DNA of 64,000 nt from Cyclospora cayetanensis (lineage: Eukaryota > Apicomplexa > Conoidasida > Eucoccidiorida > Eimeriidae): positions 62,001 to 126,000 of the forward strand of contig NW_020312657.1 in NCBI RefSeq assembly GCF_002999335.1, in the 5' to 3' direction. Position 1 is the first letter of the stretch; every line of letters begins with the position of its first letter. Both the position numbers and the translations under genes were made by a program. This document shows positions 1-12,100 of the stretch, in pieces. The notes under the pieces are model-generated. The model had not been told where the DNA came from and searched no databases. It saw only the letters and a program-made list of their open reading frames with translations.

Positions 1-1342
1 ATACCCACACACAACATAGGCCCCCCAAAGCCATTGATATTAATAAACGGGTATCCATCATTTTGCATATCTCGTATGCTGCTCGGCTTCTCTCACTGAT
101 GCTTCTATGTCGTGAACAGCCTTCTATTGCCAAAAAAGTCTATGCGCAGTTCTCAGTGGCCTTTGTCATGAGCTTAGCCTTCATCAGCAATAAAAAAGAG
201 GACCCATATATTCGCATTGTACCTTGCTTTGAGAGCTCAGAAGAAAGGACATGAGCGAGTAGAGGACCCATAAAATTGTCATACTGCATAGCCCAGCTAA
301 AGGAACGTATAGTAGCTTGAATATTCTTAGCTGACAGCATCCTGAATAGCAAACGCAGGCTACGCAAGGAGGGACGTCCGCTTGAATAGCAGCACCAATG
401 CACTGGCACTTAATAAGCAATGAAGAAGGGTGGATGTGCTAGGTTCTGCTGGTCCGAGGCCGACTAGAAAACATGAAGGAAAATAAAAGACTAGTGCTTC
501 CGTTCGTTTTCTGCGTTCAACTGTTCCGCTAGCTTTTTTATGGCCTGAATTTCGTCTGTGCAGTGTAGTGGATGAACTTCCAAGCGATAGCCTTGCTGCT
601 CGAGTGTGATCGAAACTGTGAGTCGCAGCTACTAAAACACTTAAGGCTCACTGGGTCTCAGCGTAGGTGACCCCATACATCGTAGCCTGGAGTCTCCACG
701 GGACAATTATGCCCATCGTTTGATGCGAGGTATATGACACTTTGGCTATAGCTTCCTGCAGGAAAATTTCGCGCACGCTGGGTATGCAGCTAAGATATGA
801 AGGAGAGGACGGACCACGAACCAACGGGCTCACCAAGTGCAGGCGAGAACAGGGGAAAAACCAAAACGCACAAGGGCAAGGTCACGAAACACATGGAAAG
901 AAATGAAGAGGAAACTAGGCAGGGCATTGTAAAAGGAACACCATCCACTGAGGGATAAGCAAAAGGGGAAGCCTAAATCTCGAAACAGAGGGGCAGAAAC
1001 AGCCGAAAATGGAAATTCAGGCACGGCCGTGTTGTTGGCTGGCACCTGTAGTTTTTCTGCAACGGCATCGGCCTTTCCGTTCTGTGTTGCTACCAGCTGA
1101 GCAACGGGCAATACCACCATCGTCGTCCTAGGCATCCTAAAAAGTACGCATAGATCAACAATAGATAAAAACGCATTCCATTTCCTCCACGGGGAACGCT
1201 GAACAAAACAAACCAAGGAAATTTTTGCTGCGTCGAGGAGCTCCAATATACAGAAGGAGAACTAGCAGAAACCGGGAATGATCAAATTATGGGCTCTATG
1301 TAGTTCTTTGGGAAGTTTTACTCAGGTAAAACCTTCCGCCAT
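1..1342. other. No supported gene
   Basis: Only short overlapping frames on both strands, rich in Cys, Trp and His, with no recognisable domain or coherent splice chain. It may hold the 3' flank of the minus-strand gene that ends at 1343. Confidence 0.5.
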
Positions 1343-1949
1343 TCATCCTTCTTCGCCTATAATCAAGCAAGTAGAAATAGCACAGAGGAACACTGAAATC
1401 ATGGTTGAAACCACACGAAGTTGCTGTCCAGCCGCAAGGGCCGCGTTCTAAGAAAGCGAGAGGGAGCACCAGGCGACACAAGGAGAAAGCCCAAGAGTGC
1501 TTTAAAGACATTTAGCAAGGCAGGAATCGCTAAATTGACGAGTTCTAGGAGTGCAATAGATCCTTGTCGATGCGAATTTACCTTCAAGAATTCAAGATAT
1601 AGCTTCGCCGTGGAAGACTTTAATGGTTTCGTAGGATCCAAGGCGGACAAAATATCAGTCCTAACGGCAAACATATCACGCCCCTTCAGCCCCAACAAAA
1701 TCATGCAGCTTTCACGACTCCTAGTCTTTTGAGTTATATCTACACTTGTGCTTCGGTACCGGAGGCTATGCACGGGCCCTTTCATCAAACTGGAAAGGTA
1801 GCGAATAGGAGTGCTAAGAACTGGAGGTTTGGTTCGCCTCGCATTCGAAGCTTCTACAAGGCATTCCATCATACAGTCGAAGCGAAACTCCGGCGATGGT
1901 TTGTTGCTGAGCGCTTGCTCCAGCGTCTTGAAAGTGTCGGACTTTCTCG
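1343..1949 (-). CDS. Unrecognised multi-exon protein, C-terminal part
   Basis: I do not recognise this family. Three exons join in a consistent phase on the minus strand: about 1949-1760, 1660-1582 and 1447-1343. The borders are CG|GTACCG, TTAG|GACTG, AAG|GTAAAT and CTTAG|AACGC, and the stop is TGA at 1345-1343. The joined product has a helical, charged look (a DTFKTLEQALS stretch, then SSLMKGPVHSLR, then STAKLYLEFLK) and ends in a hydrophobic run (STMISVFLCAISTCLIIG) that could be a C-terminal membrane anchor. The first listed exon is preceded in frame by a stop, so it starts at a splice acceptor (GCTGAG|CGAGA) or at the ATG-ATG at 1872; the true N-terminus was not found. A frame with ATG codons at 2054 and 2018 lies just upstream and may belong to it. 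Confidence 0.42.
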
Positions 1950-2479
1950 CTCAGCAAAGCCTCTCCTGAGAGCCCATAACACAGCATGAACGAATTGTTC
2001 GCTAGGCGAGATTTTCATGGTTGAAGAGCCGGGGGAAAATGTGAGCGGCAGCATCAGGAGGAAACGATCAAAGACGTACTCTGAGATGGAAGAAGGGTGA
2101 GTATTTCAGAACATCTGGCCATTTTATCCTCCAACTCATCATCCTGTACACAGGTTCCGCATCACAACAGCTTCAGTATGCCACCCTTTCTCTGTGTCTG
2201 CTCCCTCGCACCTGTTGTTGCCTTGTATCCCCTTCTGCCCCTCTATCTCTTCGCTTGGGAGAAACTCGTAATCCGAAGGTTTAAGAGTGTCCCGTCAGGA
2301 TGGCTGGGGGAGACCAGCGGGCAGATTGTTGAAGAGGGCCCGATCTAAATCGCGGAGAGCTTACTGGTCTCAGCTGCGAGCACACCAACACATAAATAAG
2401 CACGTATTCATCCGGAAACATCAGCAGAAGATACATGCCGAGAGACTGCACTACTGCATCCAGGGCCAAGTGCTGCTTT
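1950..2479. other. Intergenic or upstream exon region
   Basis: No gene is supported. An open minus-strand stretch at 2054-1930 could be an upstream exon of the gene ending at 1343, but no phase-consistent join was found. The rest is probably 3' flank of the mucin-like gene. Confidence 0.35.
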
Positions 2480-4594
2480 CTATGTCAGTTCTGAAGTGTA
2501 CAGGCAGCGCACAAGTTCAGTATTGACTAAGGATTCCGCTGCAACAGATTCTTCTGCAGAAGGGGGAACGTCTGAGTCCGTAGACGAAGGATAACCCCCG
2601 GAGGAGGAGCTTGTCGGCTCAAAAGGCACAAGCATGTCAGGGGGGGGAGGAGGAGGGAACATGTCCTCAGTGTCTGAAGGCGGAGAAGGGCCGCCAGGCT
2701 GCACTGTGGACGGCGGCGTTGAATCGACCGCGGTAGGCTGGGAGATAGGCGCATCGGGTTGGCCAGGTGGCTGAAGGACAGAAGACGGGGAAGAAATAGG
2801 TGATGAATCATTTTCCGCAGAAAACAGAATCGGGAAAGAAGGTATGGTGGGCTGCTTAGTCGATTTTTCCGGATTTTCTGGATGTTCGGCTTCCTTCGCT
2901 TCAGTAACCGGTTTTCCGCTCACCTTGCCTAACGCCTGAGCAGTCTTCTTTTTAGGCTTCTTGACGGCTCCTTGCGATTTCACCGGTTGTTCTACTTCGG
3001 CCTCAGAGGTCGGTGCATCTTTTCCTTGCTGTGGGCTGTAAGGTTGCTGATGCCTTATATTATCTAAGAAGTGAGAGCTGAGGTTATACGTATCAACTGA
3101 GGTGCACAAATAGAGACCAGTACAGACCTGGGCACTCGCTTAGCTTTTCATGAGATTTTTTATGGAATACAAAAAGCAAATCGAAGCACCTATGCCTTCC
3201 GCGCTTTCACCCATTCGTGGTAGGCTAGAATAACCCTAATCCAAAGTACATTAAAATTACACCTGTGTTTTCTTAGTTATATCTGCCATTTTGACCCTCA
3301 GCGGCTACCAGGCAAAGTAACCCTCTATAAGTGAGAAAATGCGCGGCGACAAGAAGCACACCTCCTCTATCGTCTGCAGGTCTCGGAATCCCGTCACTGC
3401 CGGATGATTCTCCTGTTCCTGATGTGCCTTCTCCCTCGGAAGTTTCAGAGCTTGGCTGCTGTTGATCCTGGTTTCCTTGCTGAGCTCGTGTTTCAATCCG
3501 TTGCTTCAATTCCTGCTGCATCTTATTCCTGTGTCCCCGCGAGTGCCTCCGCCGCCTTCGTTCCCGACTCCCTCCAGGAGCTCGAGAATCTGCTCCTCCT
3601 GAGCAACACCACGGAAGCTACTTGCCATGTACGCCGACATTTTAAAGTTCGACATATTCGTGCGCCGCATCAGGTAGCACGACGCATGGATGTGCTACAC
3701 TGAGACCGAAACAGCTCGCAAAGACGAGAAAACAAGGGTCGTTCCCAGGACAGGTGTCAACCAACCGCGTGCAAACCCACCACTTTGCCCTTTTGAAGCC
3801 TCGGATGAGACTTCTTTGGCCGGTCCTGCTCCTTCCTCCACTGTTCCAGCACCGGCTTGCTTCTTGTTGAGGTCTGGCTGTTTCGAGAGCTCCGAAGAAG
3901 TAGAAACAGAAGGAGAAGAAGTAGAAGATGGAGAAGAAGTAGAAGGTGCAGGAGAAGAAGTAGAAGATGGAGGAGAATAAGTAGGAACAGAAGGAGAAGT
4001 AGATGGAGGAGAAGAAGTAGGAACAGAAGAAGTAGGAACAGAAGGAGAAGAAGTAGAAGGTGGAGGAGAAGTAAGAACAGAAGGAGAAGAAGCAGAAGAT
4101 GGAGGAGAAGTAGGAACAGACAGAGAAGAAGTAGGAACAGACAGAGATGAAGGAGGAACAGAAGGAGAAGAAGTAGAAGATGGAGAGGAAGTAGAAGATG
4201 CAGAAGAAGAAGTAGAAGATGGAGAAGAAGTAGAAGATGCAGGAGAAGAAGTAAAAGATGGAGGATAAGAAGTAGAAATAGAAGAAGTAGCTGATGGAGG
4301 AGAAGAAGTAGGAACAGAAGAAGAAGTAGGAACAGAAGGAGAAGAAGTAGAAGATGGAGGAGAAGTAGAAGATGCAGGAGAAGAAGTAGAAGATGGAGGA
4401 GAGGTAGGAACAGAAGGAGAAGCAGGATCAGAAGGAGAAGAAGTAGGAACAGAAGGAGAAGGAGTAGAAACAGGTGGAGAAGAAGTGGAAGATGGAGGAC
4501 TGGAAAGTTTGTCATCAGACAACTTTGGCGCCTCCGCATTGCTTGTTGGCGGAGTTGTCACCGTAGCACCTTCGCCATCTGCATGGAAACGCAA
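2480..4594 (-). CDS. Mucin-like Ser/Pro/Thr-rich protein
   Basis: Three exons join in phase: 4594 to about 3781, 3598-3362 and 3063-2480 (stop TAG at 2480). The first exon is almost wholly low complexity: short degenerate units built on SSPSSTSS and SVPTSS repeat for about 200 residues with scarcely a charged residue, the composition of heavily O-glycosylated mucin-like surface or secreted proteins. The second exon opens with a basic patch (RERRRRRHSRGHR) followed by a Gln-rich stretch. The third is Pro/Ser/Glu-rich, with a basic KKPKKKTA segment and a PPPPPPDM run. No catalytic domain is visible. The 5' end is uncertain: 4594 is an ATG, but a splice acceptor (CATGCAG|ATGGC, phase 1) lies 12-14 bases inside it, so an upstream signal-peptide exon is likely. 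No such exon was identified. A secreted role is inferred from composition only. Confidence 0.55.
3890..4495. repeat. Degenerate purine-rich coding repeat
   Basis: On the plus strand this is an almost pure run of GAAGAAGTAGAAGATGGAGGA-like units of 12-15 bases; on the minus strand it encodes the Ser/Pro/Thr repeats. Unit order and length vary, as expected from replication slippage. All the long frames through it on other strands (poly-Leu, poly-Arg) are shadows. Confidence 0.85.
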
Positions 4595-6041
4595 ACACTC
4601 ATTTAAAACTTTTAATTCAGCCTTATCTCTGTTCTTGCTGTGGCTTTAGTGGCTTACGGGTAATAGTCACTAAAGAAGGCACAAATAATCAGCCCTCTCA
4701 GTCGCCGTGTGGCCAGGAGGAAGAAGCATCAAGTTTCGCCTCAAACTTATGTGTGCATTTTCTTTATTTCCTACATTCAATATGTGTACAACAGCCGAGT
4801 TTGCACTGTGACTTTATAGATTCATCGGGAGAAGGACGTAGCTCCTCTCCCCTGATTATTGAAACGTGCTCGCTTACTTAGCTGGGAGACATCTTCGAGA
4901 ATTGGGATATCATTCCTCTCTTCTGAAGGAAAATGACAATGAAGATGCGCATAGGCGAGGTAAAAGAAGGCTCTTCCTAACCTTATGAAAAAGAACAGAA
5001 GAGGCGCAGCCTCTTTCGAGCAGCTGCTTGGCAGAGGTATGTGTGTGTGTAACGCAGCGAGCATCCATAAAGCGCCAGCAAGGTAGCAGCATGTCAGAGA
5101 AGGATACAGAAGTCGTGCTTTCCTATCGCCTTTCCCTTGTGCCTCCGCAGGAAACCAAAGAGAAGCTGCACTGCGCGGTCACTCCCTAAGGTGTGGAGAA
5201 AATTCCCCTTTGGAGCAAACACAAAACCCACACAGTAGCGTACCTATGGTGCAGAGCACGTGGAGACCAAGGCCCAGCACAAAGACTAAAAAACAAGGGA
5301 AGTATTTCATTGCGTGTCGCCCTTGTCTTGAGACATGGTCCAGCCGTTCCCGTTGCGTTGAACCAGAAAATTTCTGGCACAGCGCCATTTTCAGCAGCAT
5401 CAATGACAGCTGCTCAAGTAGTCGCTCTTTAATTCAAGGGTATCGGGTCTGGTGTATGTTTCGAGGGAAAGTCAGATGAGAGAATTTCCGTAAGGGCCCC
5501 CGATACACAGCGGCACGAGGCATCGCGCTGACAGCTTGGCACGTTGTCGCTTTTCCTGCTGTGTTTGACGCACGTATTGGCACACACAGAAGTAAAACAG
5601 ATTTATTTTTTTCGGAGTTCACTGTGAGAGAAGAGGGAAGCAATGCCGCATAGTAGCAGGGAGAGCGGCGCACGGGCCTCCGCTCCACTCACTGGAGGCT
5701 CAGGGCACGTTGATCTCCATCCAGTAAGGTCCCCTTAGCACGAGAGAAGAAGGTGGATCTGACAAGAGGAAGGTGTTAAATCGCCACTCTTCTGTTGCTT
5801 TCTTCTTGGTTTGTTGACTAACCCTTTTCCATTTACTGGAATGCCCCCAGCGAAAGCTCAACCTGGAAACCCTTCCGCCCCCTCCTACCAAAGCAGCTGC
5901 ATGCGCTGCCTTCTCGGTAGCTTAGAGTGCATTGCCTGCTCATCTCTTCATTATCCTTCCGCTACCGCATTTTACTTCTATTTCTCTGTCCAGTGCCACT
6001 ACCCTTCTTCTTTGCAGCCGTCAGAGCCGCGACAATTCAAA
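4595..6041. other. Intergenic region with probable 5' leaders
   Basis: Probably holds upstream exon(s) of the mucin-like minus-strand gene and the 5' leader of HUB1. A pyrimidine-rich tract ending TTTGCAG at 6016 just before the HUB1 start could be the acceptor of a leader intron. Frames here (for example 5178-5480 on both strands) have no recognisable content. Confidence 0.4.
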
Positions 6042-6755
6042 ATGATTGAGGTGATCCTGAATGACCGCTTGGGACGCAAAATCCGCGTCAAATGCAACCC
6101 TGATGATACAGTCGGCGATTTAAAGAAGCTGGTTGCTGCTCAATGCGGTAAGCTACAAAAACGATAGCGAGAGAAGAGGCTGCAGTTAAGTGGTAAGACC
6201 TGACATACATGCGCGCGATAGGCGATGAGTACATTGCGCACCCCAGCGTGGCGCACTTATACATAAGGCTCTGCTTCGGTTAATCGTTTGCTTTTGTCTC
6301 TACTTGTGCTGCACAATCTCTAGTTTGCTTAAAAGGGCTCGCAGAAGACTGGCTTTCTGCGCTTTGGTCAATGGACAGAGGGCAGACGCCTCTGGTCGTG
6401 GTGTTCTGCAGACTGTCTTCTGCATTGTGATCTTTATTGCTCTTGGATTTTATGTTCCTTCTTCCTTGTATCGTTGTCAGGCTCTAGATACCGTTCCTGC
6501 CACTCAGCCTTCCCCCCTCGCTCCGGTGGCATAGCAATCCAGCCCGCGTCTCTTCCTGCTTCTCACCTGCGTGCCTCGTTCTTTTTCCCTGCTGGAATTT
6601 GAAGAATCTGCGTCCTTTGCGCTTGCTTTGTGTGCCAAGGAACTCGCGAGGACAAGATTCGCATTCAGAAATGGTATACAGTGTACAAGGATCACATTAC
6701 TCTTGAGGACTACGAGATTCATGACGGCATGGGCTTGGAACTGTATTACAATTAA
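6042..6755 (+). CDS. HUB1: Ubiquitin-like splicing modifier HUB1/UBL5
   Basis: Two exons, 6042-6147 and 6640-6755, with borders GCG|GTAAGC and CCAAG|GAACT, encode exactly 73 residues, the usual length of UBL5/Hub1. The N-terminus [19 protein letters not shown], the middle [18 protein letters not shown] and the C-terminus [13 protein letters not shown] match the family almost residue for residue, including the double tyrosine that replaces the conjugating Gly-Gly of ubiquitin. Hub1 is not attached to targets through its C-terminus: it binds HIND elements in tri-snRNP proteins and tunes splice-site use. The start is the ATG giving the family N-terminus; the longer upstream frame (from 5811) is non-homologous leader. 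The window also carries PRP4, another tri-snRNP component, at 16.5-19.8 kb. Confidence 0.97.
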
Positions 6756-9155
6756 CCGCGCAATCGCACCAACGCCTTTTTCAATATGAGCTGTGATCAA
6801 ATGGGCAGGCACGATGTGGAGTGCCTGACTGCGGACAAGCCGCTCCAGGTGAGGTCTAGCAAACTCTTTTCTACTGTCCAAAGCGCGAGAGGACAGTCGC
6901 GTGAATCGCTGGATTCGAGGACCCCTAAGAAACCAGTCTATGATTTATTCTGCTTTTTCTGATCCCCGTGGCTCAGCATTTCTTCAGCTTTCAAGGCGTG
7001 CTAGAGTGCAGCTGCAGCCTGTCTGCTAGCGGGCGGATGTGGCTGATCTCGCTCTTCTTTCGTCCTCCTGCTATCAGTGCAGCAAAAACGGCCACGATCG
7101 TTTCCGAAGAGGCAATGCGTTTTCACCAGCTAAAATACGTGAAGTGCGATTCAATTTCGCAGTTCGCGCATACGTCTCCTAGTGGTTAATCGCACTTTGC
7201 TGGGTTTTTGGCGGCAGCGAAAATGGCACTCTCAGCATTCCCCGCAGTTTCTGCGTTTCCAGTTCTAGAGAGGGTTGAGGTGCATGCACTGCCAGAGTAT
7301 CGGCTGCGTGCAAACGAAAGGAGTTCGCATGATACTCCAGCGTCCGTATACACTTACGCATGCGGAGGTGCTGGCATGCTTCTCATTTCTCCCTACTAAT
7401 AACAACTCGGCCACCGTTACTAGCGGCTGCAGTTCCAGCGTGAACAGTAGGAGCACTGCAACTTGCCTTTCCGTGATTGGCTCTCCATAAGGGCTGGTAG
7501 CGGGATTTCAGTGTGTCTCTGTCCAGTGGCTTGTCCCTTGGCAGAGGCCTTTTAAAGGGTTTTTGTAAACTGACCTGTGTTATTCTTCAGCCACTCAGCA
7601 CAAGAGCTACCATCCCCTGTTTTCCGTACAAAGCTTAGCGCTTATGGATATTTGTTTGAAAAAATACCATCTCACGGGAAGTTTCCCATCTCCCGATCCA
7701 TGCAGAGGGTCGTCTAATGCGTTTTTAACGGAGGTAGTGGGGCGCTGCCGCCATCTGTCTTCGGTTTCTCTGGCACATCATGCATGGTGTTTCAAGGGGC
7801 TTTGTCCAGTGCTCTATGAGAAAGTCATGGGAATGCAGGTTCCGAGGAGATTATACCACCACAACAGCTGGCTCGCTAAAGCAAGCCGCTTCGCCCTAAA
7901 AGGGTGCCAACTTTGGGGAGAAGTTGTGTACATTGTGATTAGTGAGGTGAATTTGCTTAGAATGATCTTTCCTATCTTCGGCAAGCCTTTGGTATATCTG
8001 TACATCAAACCACTGATGCTCACAGCCTCAAGTGATCCATGGCTTTGTCATCTTCTGCATCTTACGGGCCACTGGAAAGCCATGATTGCTCCCTTTTTCA
8101 AAGAAGATATAACTTGTAACGGAGGGGGCTGTGGGGTTGACCGTTTTTTGCAACGTTTCTCTACTAAAGCGCAGCCTTTGGAGTCGCTTTGTCCTCTTTC
8201 TCTGCATGGGAAAAAGCTTTAGGAGTGAAGGCAGCAGCCCCCACTCAAGAGAAGAGTTCGCGTCTTTTCTGCCACTTGCGCTGCACGATTCGATGTACTG
8301 AAGCGCGATGTTTTGCTCGCTAAAGTGAGCCCAAGCTTGCGAGTAACGCAGCTGCTACGGTATGGAGTTTGCTGATGCCATCGTTATGAAACAGAAATGT
8401 GAGCAAACAGCAACCATTGGGTTTTCCGACCTCGCCCGTGGTGTCGGGAGCGCAAAGGGACTGCTACGAGCAGTTGGTCGTTGCAGTTTATTCTGCCACG
8501 AGTGCAAAATATGCTTTCATTATATGTGCAAGCAACATTTCGGCCTCGAGTGGAAAGCGGCGGCTTGCTCTTGTTTGGCCACCTTTCTATGTGTTTCCCT
8601 TGGCCTTTGTTTATTATGGTGGAGACGGCTGCTCCTTCCCCTCTCAGCACTGTAAATTCCCGCAAGATATCTCTTTTTCAACTTGATCCATGGGAAACAT
8701 TAGAAAGCATGACATTTGGGCTCGTTTTCCACCCCGAGAGCCCTGGAGGGCTGAGAGTGCTCCGAACGCACAAGCAGTGGAGGGTCACTCAGTCCGGCGT
8801 GCCGACAACGCAGTGTGTTTCACTTTTTGTTTTCGTTTTATTCATATTGCGCCGATGGTTTTATACTTTTCTCATGGTGTGTCCTGAATTAGAGGCGGAA
8901 CAAGGCCCAAACATGCCCATCCGCTTCGGCCTTGGCAGTGTTCGCTGTTGTGTGTGGCTATCCTCTCCCGACTTCTTCCTTATCTTTTGAAGGCATGGGC
9001 GCCCACTCGCCTGACAGTTTAGGGGTCTTAAAATCGCGCTGTTTTTGCACTGGTGTGCATCCGCTTGGAGCATCTGGACAGCCAGCGAGCCGTTGCAGCA
9101 CGGGGACGGCCCCACTTCCGCTGCGGCTTCTGTGTTCTGATTCCTCTTTACCGCT
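6756..9155. other. Long intergenic region, no supported gene
   Basis: Several open stretches occur (the longest is plus 7644-8222), but they are rich in Trp, Cys and His, show no family motif, and do not chain through splice sites. It may include the 3' UTR of HUB1 and the promoter and leader of the GMC oxidoreductase gene. Confidence 0.45.
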
Positions 9156-12100
9156 ATGCATGATCCCTCTGGGGAGCTTCAAAGAGGTGCAGCGACTAGG
9201 GGGGAGGGGGGGAAGCAGGAGCGTGCAGAAGGACTGGAAGAACGGTGCAGCACCTTCTCACCAGCCGAAGAGCAAGGATTAGAACGCAATGGGAAGAAAA
9301 CGCCAGCAGTGGGCCAGTCTGCTCCAGAGGTATTCGAACAAACAGCGCAATGCGGCAGCAACCAGATCGCAGACTCTCATGGAGAGTTGGACAGGTGCCC
9401 CTGTCAGAGGGTGCCTGCAGTGTCTCCCCCCGAAGGGGTCTCTTGGCCACACGTAGGGGCAGAGCTTCCCAAGAAAAGTTCAGCAAGTGACAGGGGTTTT
9501 GAAAGCTTCAGAGCAAGGAGGAGAAGGCTTTCGCCTTGGCTTCGGAAAGGATTCTTCGCTGGAGCAACCCTTGCACTCTTATGGGCATGTGGCCCTTCTC
9601 TTCTGAACTCTCTATTCAGTTTGCTTGTTGCCTATGAGCCTTCCTCTCAGCGCATCTTCACCGTAGCCTGTCTCAAGAATCGCACAAAGGAGGGAGACAC
9701 CCAGGGAGATGGGAGCCATTTTCAGGAGGTGGAGAAGTCCTCTCCTACGATTGACAGGGGGGGCCTCTTTGACGGAGACAGCGCCTGTGCAGTGCTGCTG
9801 CATCCCTCGCGATATTATTGGGGTGCACGTCCTCCCTTTGCGTCTCTCGTCGTCTTTTTGCAATCCGCAGCGCTCTGCAGCCTTGAAGTTGTCTGTGCTC
9901 TTGGTTTGGAGCCACTGCTGCCGGAACGTGAAGCAGTTGAACGGCGATTGCGGCGCTTGGGCCCTATCCTTGCTTCTCTCTCTCTGTTGCTCCGTCCTTC
10001 CTCCTCGCCCCTCCAGCTCCCTTGCGAGGAATGGCTATCTGCATGGTCAGATACCAACAGAAGAGGGGATCTGCACACTTGGACGCGACGCAAATACGCA
10101 AAAAAACACCAACACAGCGCAACCGCGCCGTTCTTCGACTTCATTGTTGTTGGAGGAGGCACTGCAGGGACTACACTCGCTGGGCTCTTGGGGAGACTGA
10201 AGCAGCCTCAATTTCAACTCGATGAGCAGGCAGCGGGGAGAAATGGAGCGCCAGACGTCGAGACAGAGCAGACGAGAGGAAACTCAGGCAGGAAGAAGCC
10301 CCGCGTGCTGCTCCTCGAGGCAGGCGGCTGGCCAGATCTACGAGCTTTCTCTTCGCTGAAGATTCCTGCGCGAACTTTCGAAGGGCAGAGAGGAGACATC
10401 GATTGGAAGCTCAGCACAACCCAACAAGCCAGTGCATGCCTTGTAGGTCCATTAGGCACGCCCCCCTACTCCCTGCTTTGCGCCTCCTCCTGAACGCCCT
10501 TGCAGCCCTTGTGACGCTTTTGCGTGTTCCGAGAAACGCTGCGCCCGTGTTGTTGGCTCGTTGTGCACTACTGAACTGAAATCTATCACCTTTTACGGGG
10601 AAAGAGTCAGTAGTCAGTGGTTTTAAGCGCTTTCTTCCTTTCTGCATGTGGCCCTCTCCCTTCTCATATGTATTGCATCCTTGTGACCAGCCGTTTGCAC
10701 CCCATCAGCTCTTCTTTTCTCCTTGTTTTTCTGTTCCCAACAATACACACAGGGCCTCCAGGAAAGCAAATCCTTCTGGCCCCGAGGAAAGGCTCTTGGA
10801 GGCAGCAGCTGGTTAAACTACATGCTATTTGTCAGGGGTGACCCAAGGGATTATGACAGCTATAGCAAGTGCACGAAAGACGAGAGATGGGCGTTCAGCA
10901 ATGTCTTGCGCAAATTCAAACAAATTGAACGGGTTCAATTCCCGGCGGACCCTCAGTTTCGGTAAGCAAGAACACTAAAACTCAGATCTAAGCCTGTTTC
11001 TTTAGTAGACGTACTGTACAACGTGCAGATACTCGGTGCGCATGCACATGGCTAATGGATTCATGCATTCGCTTCGCTGGAAGTGAGACAACACCCACGT
11101 TCGTTGTACCTAGTTGAATTCCTCGAATCTGCAGTAAAGTGGCACTTTTGTCGCATAACTTCGTTTTTCGCTCTTCCTGTGCCGTTGTTTTTCAACGAGA
11201 GGAACGCGCGGCGCTGGTGGATTGGATGTGTCATCTGCTTTCGCCGCAGTGGGACAGGGGGTTCCATAAGCGTGAATCTTCCAGAGACTGCAGACCCTAC
11301 AGTTCTCGCCTTCCTACGGAGTGCAGAAGGCCTAAGCCTCGAAGCAGAGGAGGAAGGACAGGCTGGGAGCTCCACCGGCAGCAGCTACTATGCTGCAAAT
11401 CCAGATTACAATGGAGCGAGATATGCGGGGCCATCCCTGTTTCAGCTGAATACCCAAAACGGAAAACGTCGAAGTCCTTTGGAGGCTTTTCTCCTTAGCC
11501 CAATGCTCACTGATGTGAGTGGGGATGGAAAATTCACAGAAATAAGAAGGCAGCTGGCTGTTTCACTGGTGTGAAAGCTGTTCTGTATGGTCGTTAAGGC
11601 ATGAACGACAGTTGAGCAATTTGTGGTTGCTTTCGCACTGCCTTGCGCCGCCATGTTTCTGTAGATGGATACAGAGCATCAGGATGACGCTCCTTCTGTT
11701 AGCGTTGTCTTTAATGCGAGAGTAATCAAAATCATATTCGAGCCAGAGATGTCACAAGTCTCAAACGAAGCTGAGGAAGAGCGACACCGCCCCCCTCAGT
11801 ACCAGGCACAAGCAAACGGGCAGTCTGCAGAAGAAATGGGAACGGGGAAGAAAAGTGAAAGGCTCATGGCAACGGCAATGCTTGTTGTAGATGAGACCCA
11901 CTGCACAGCTGAAAAATGGGAGAAGGAGATGTGCGAGGTTTTTGAGGTGAACTATCTGATGCCTGGTTTCCCCACTCTTTTAGCGTTTCCTCTTTTATTG
12001 AAACGTAGCTGTTATGCATGCCGGAGAGAAATCAAATGATGCCTCGAGTATGCTTGTGAACTTTATAGGAAATTCGAGATTACTTAAAACACCATTTCCT

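Noticed and set aside
3757..4539. Long poly-Leu and poly-Arg frames over the purine-rich repeat
   Set aside because: They are other-frame readings of the Ser/Pro/Thr repeat; the minus-strand Ser/Pro frame is the one that links in phase to neighbouring exons.
7644..8222. Plus-strand 192-residue frame between HUB1 and the GMC gene
   Set aside because: Composition is Trp/Cys/His-rich, there is no motif, no splice continuation and no hydrophobic pattern typical of a real protein.
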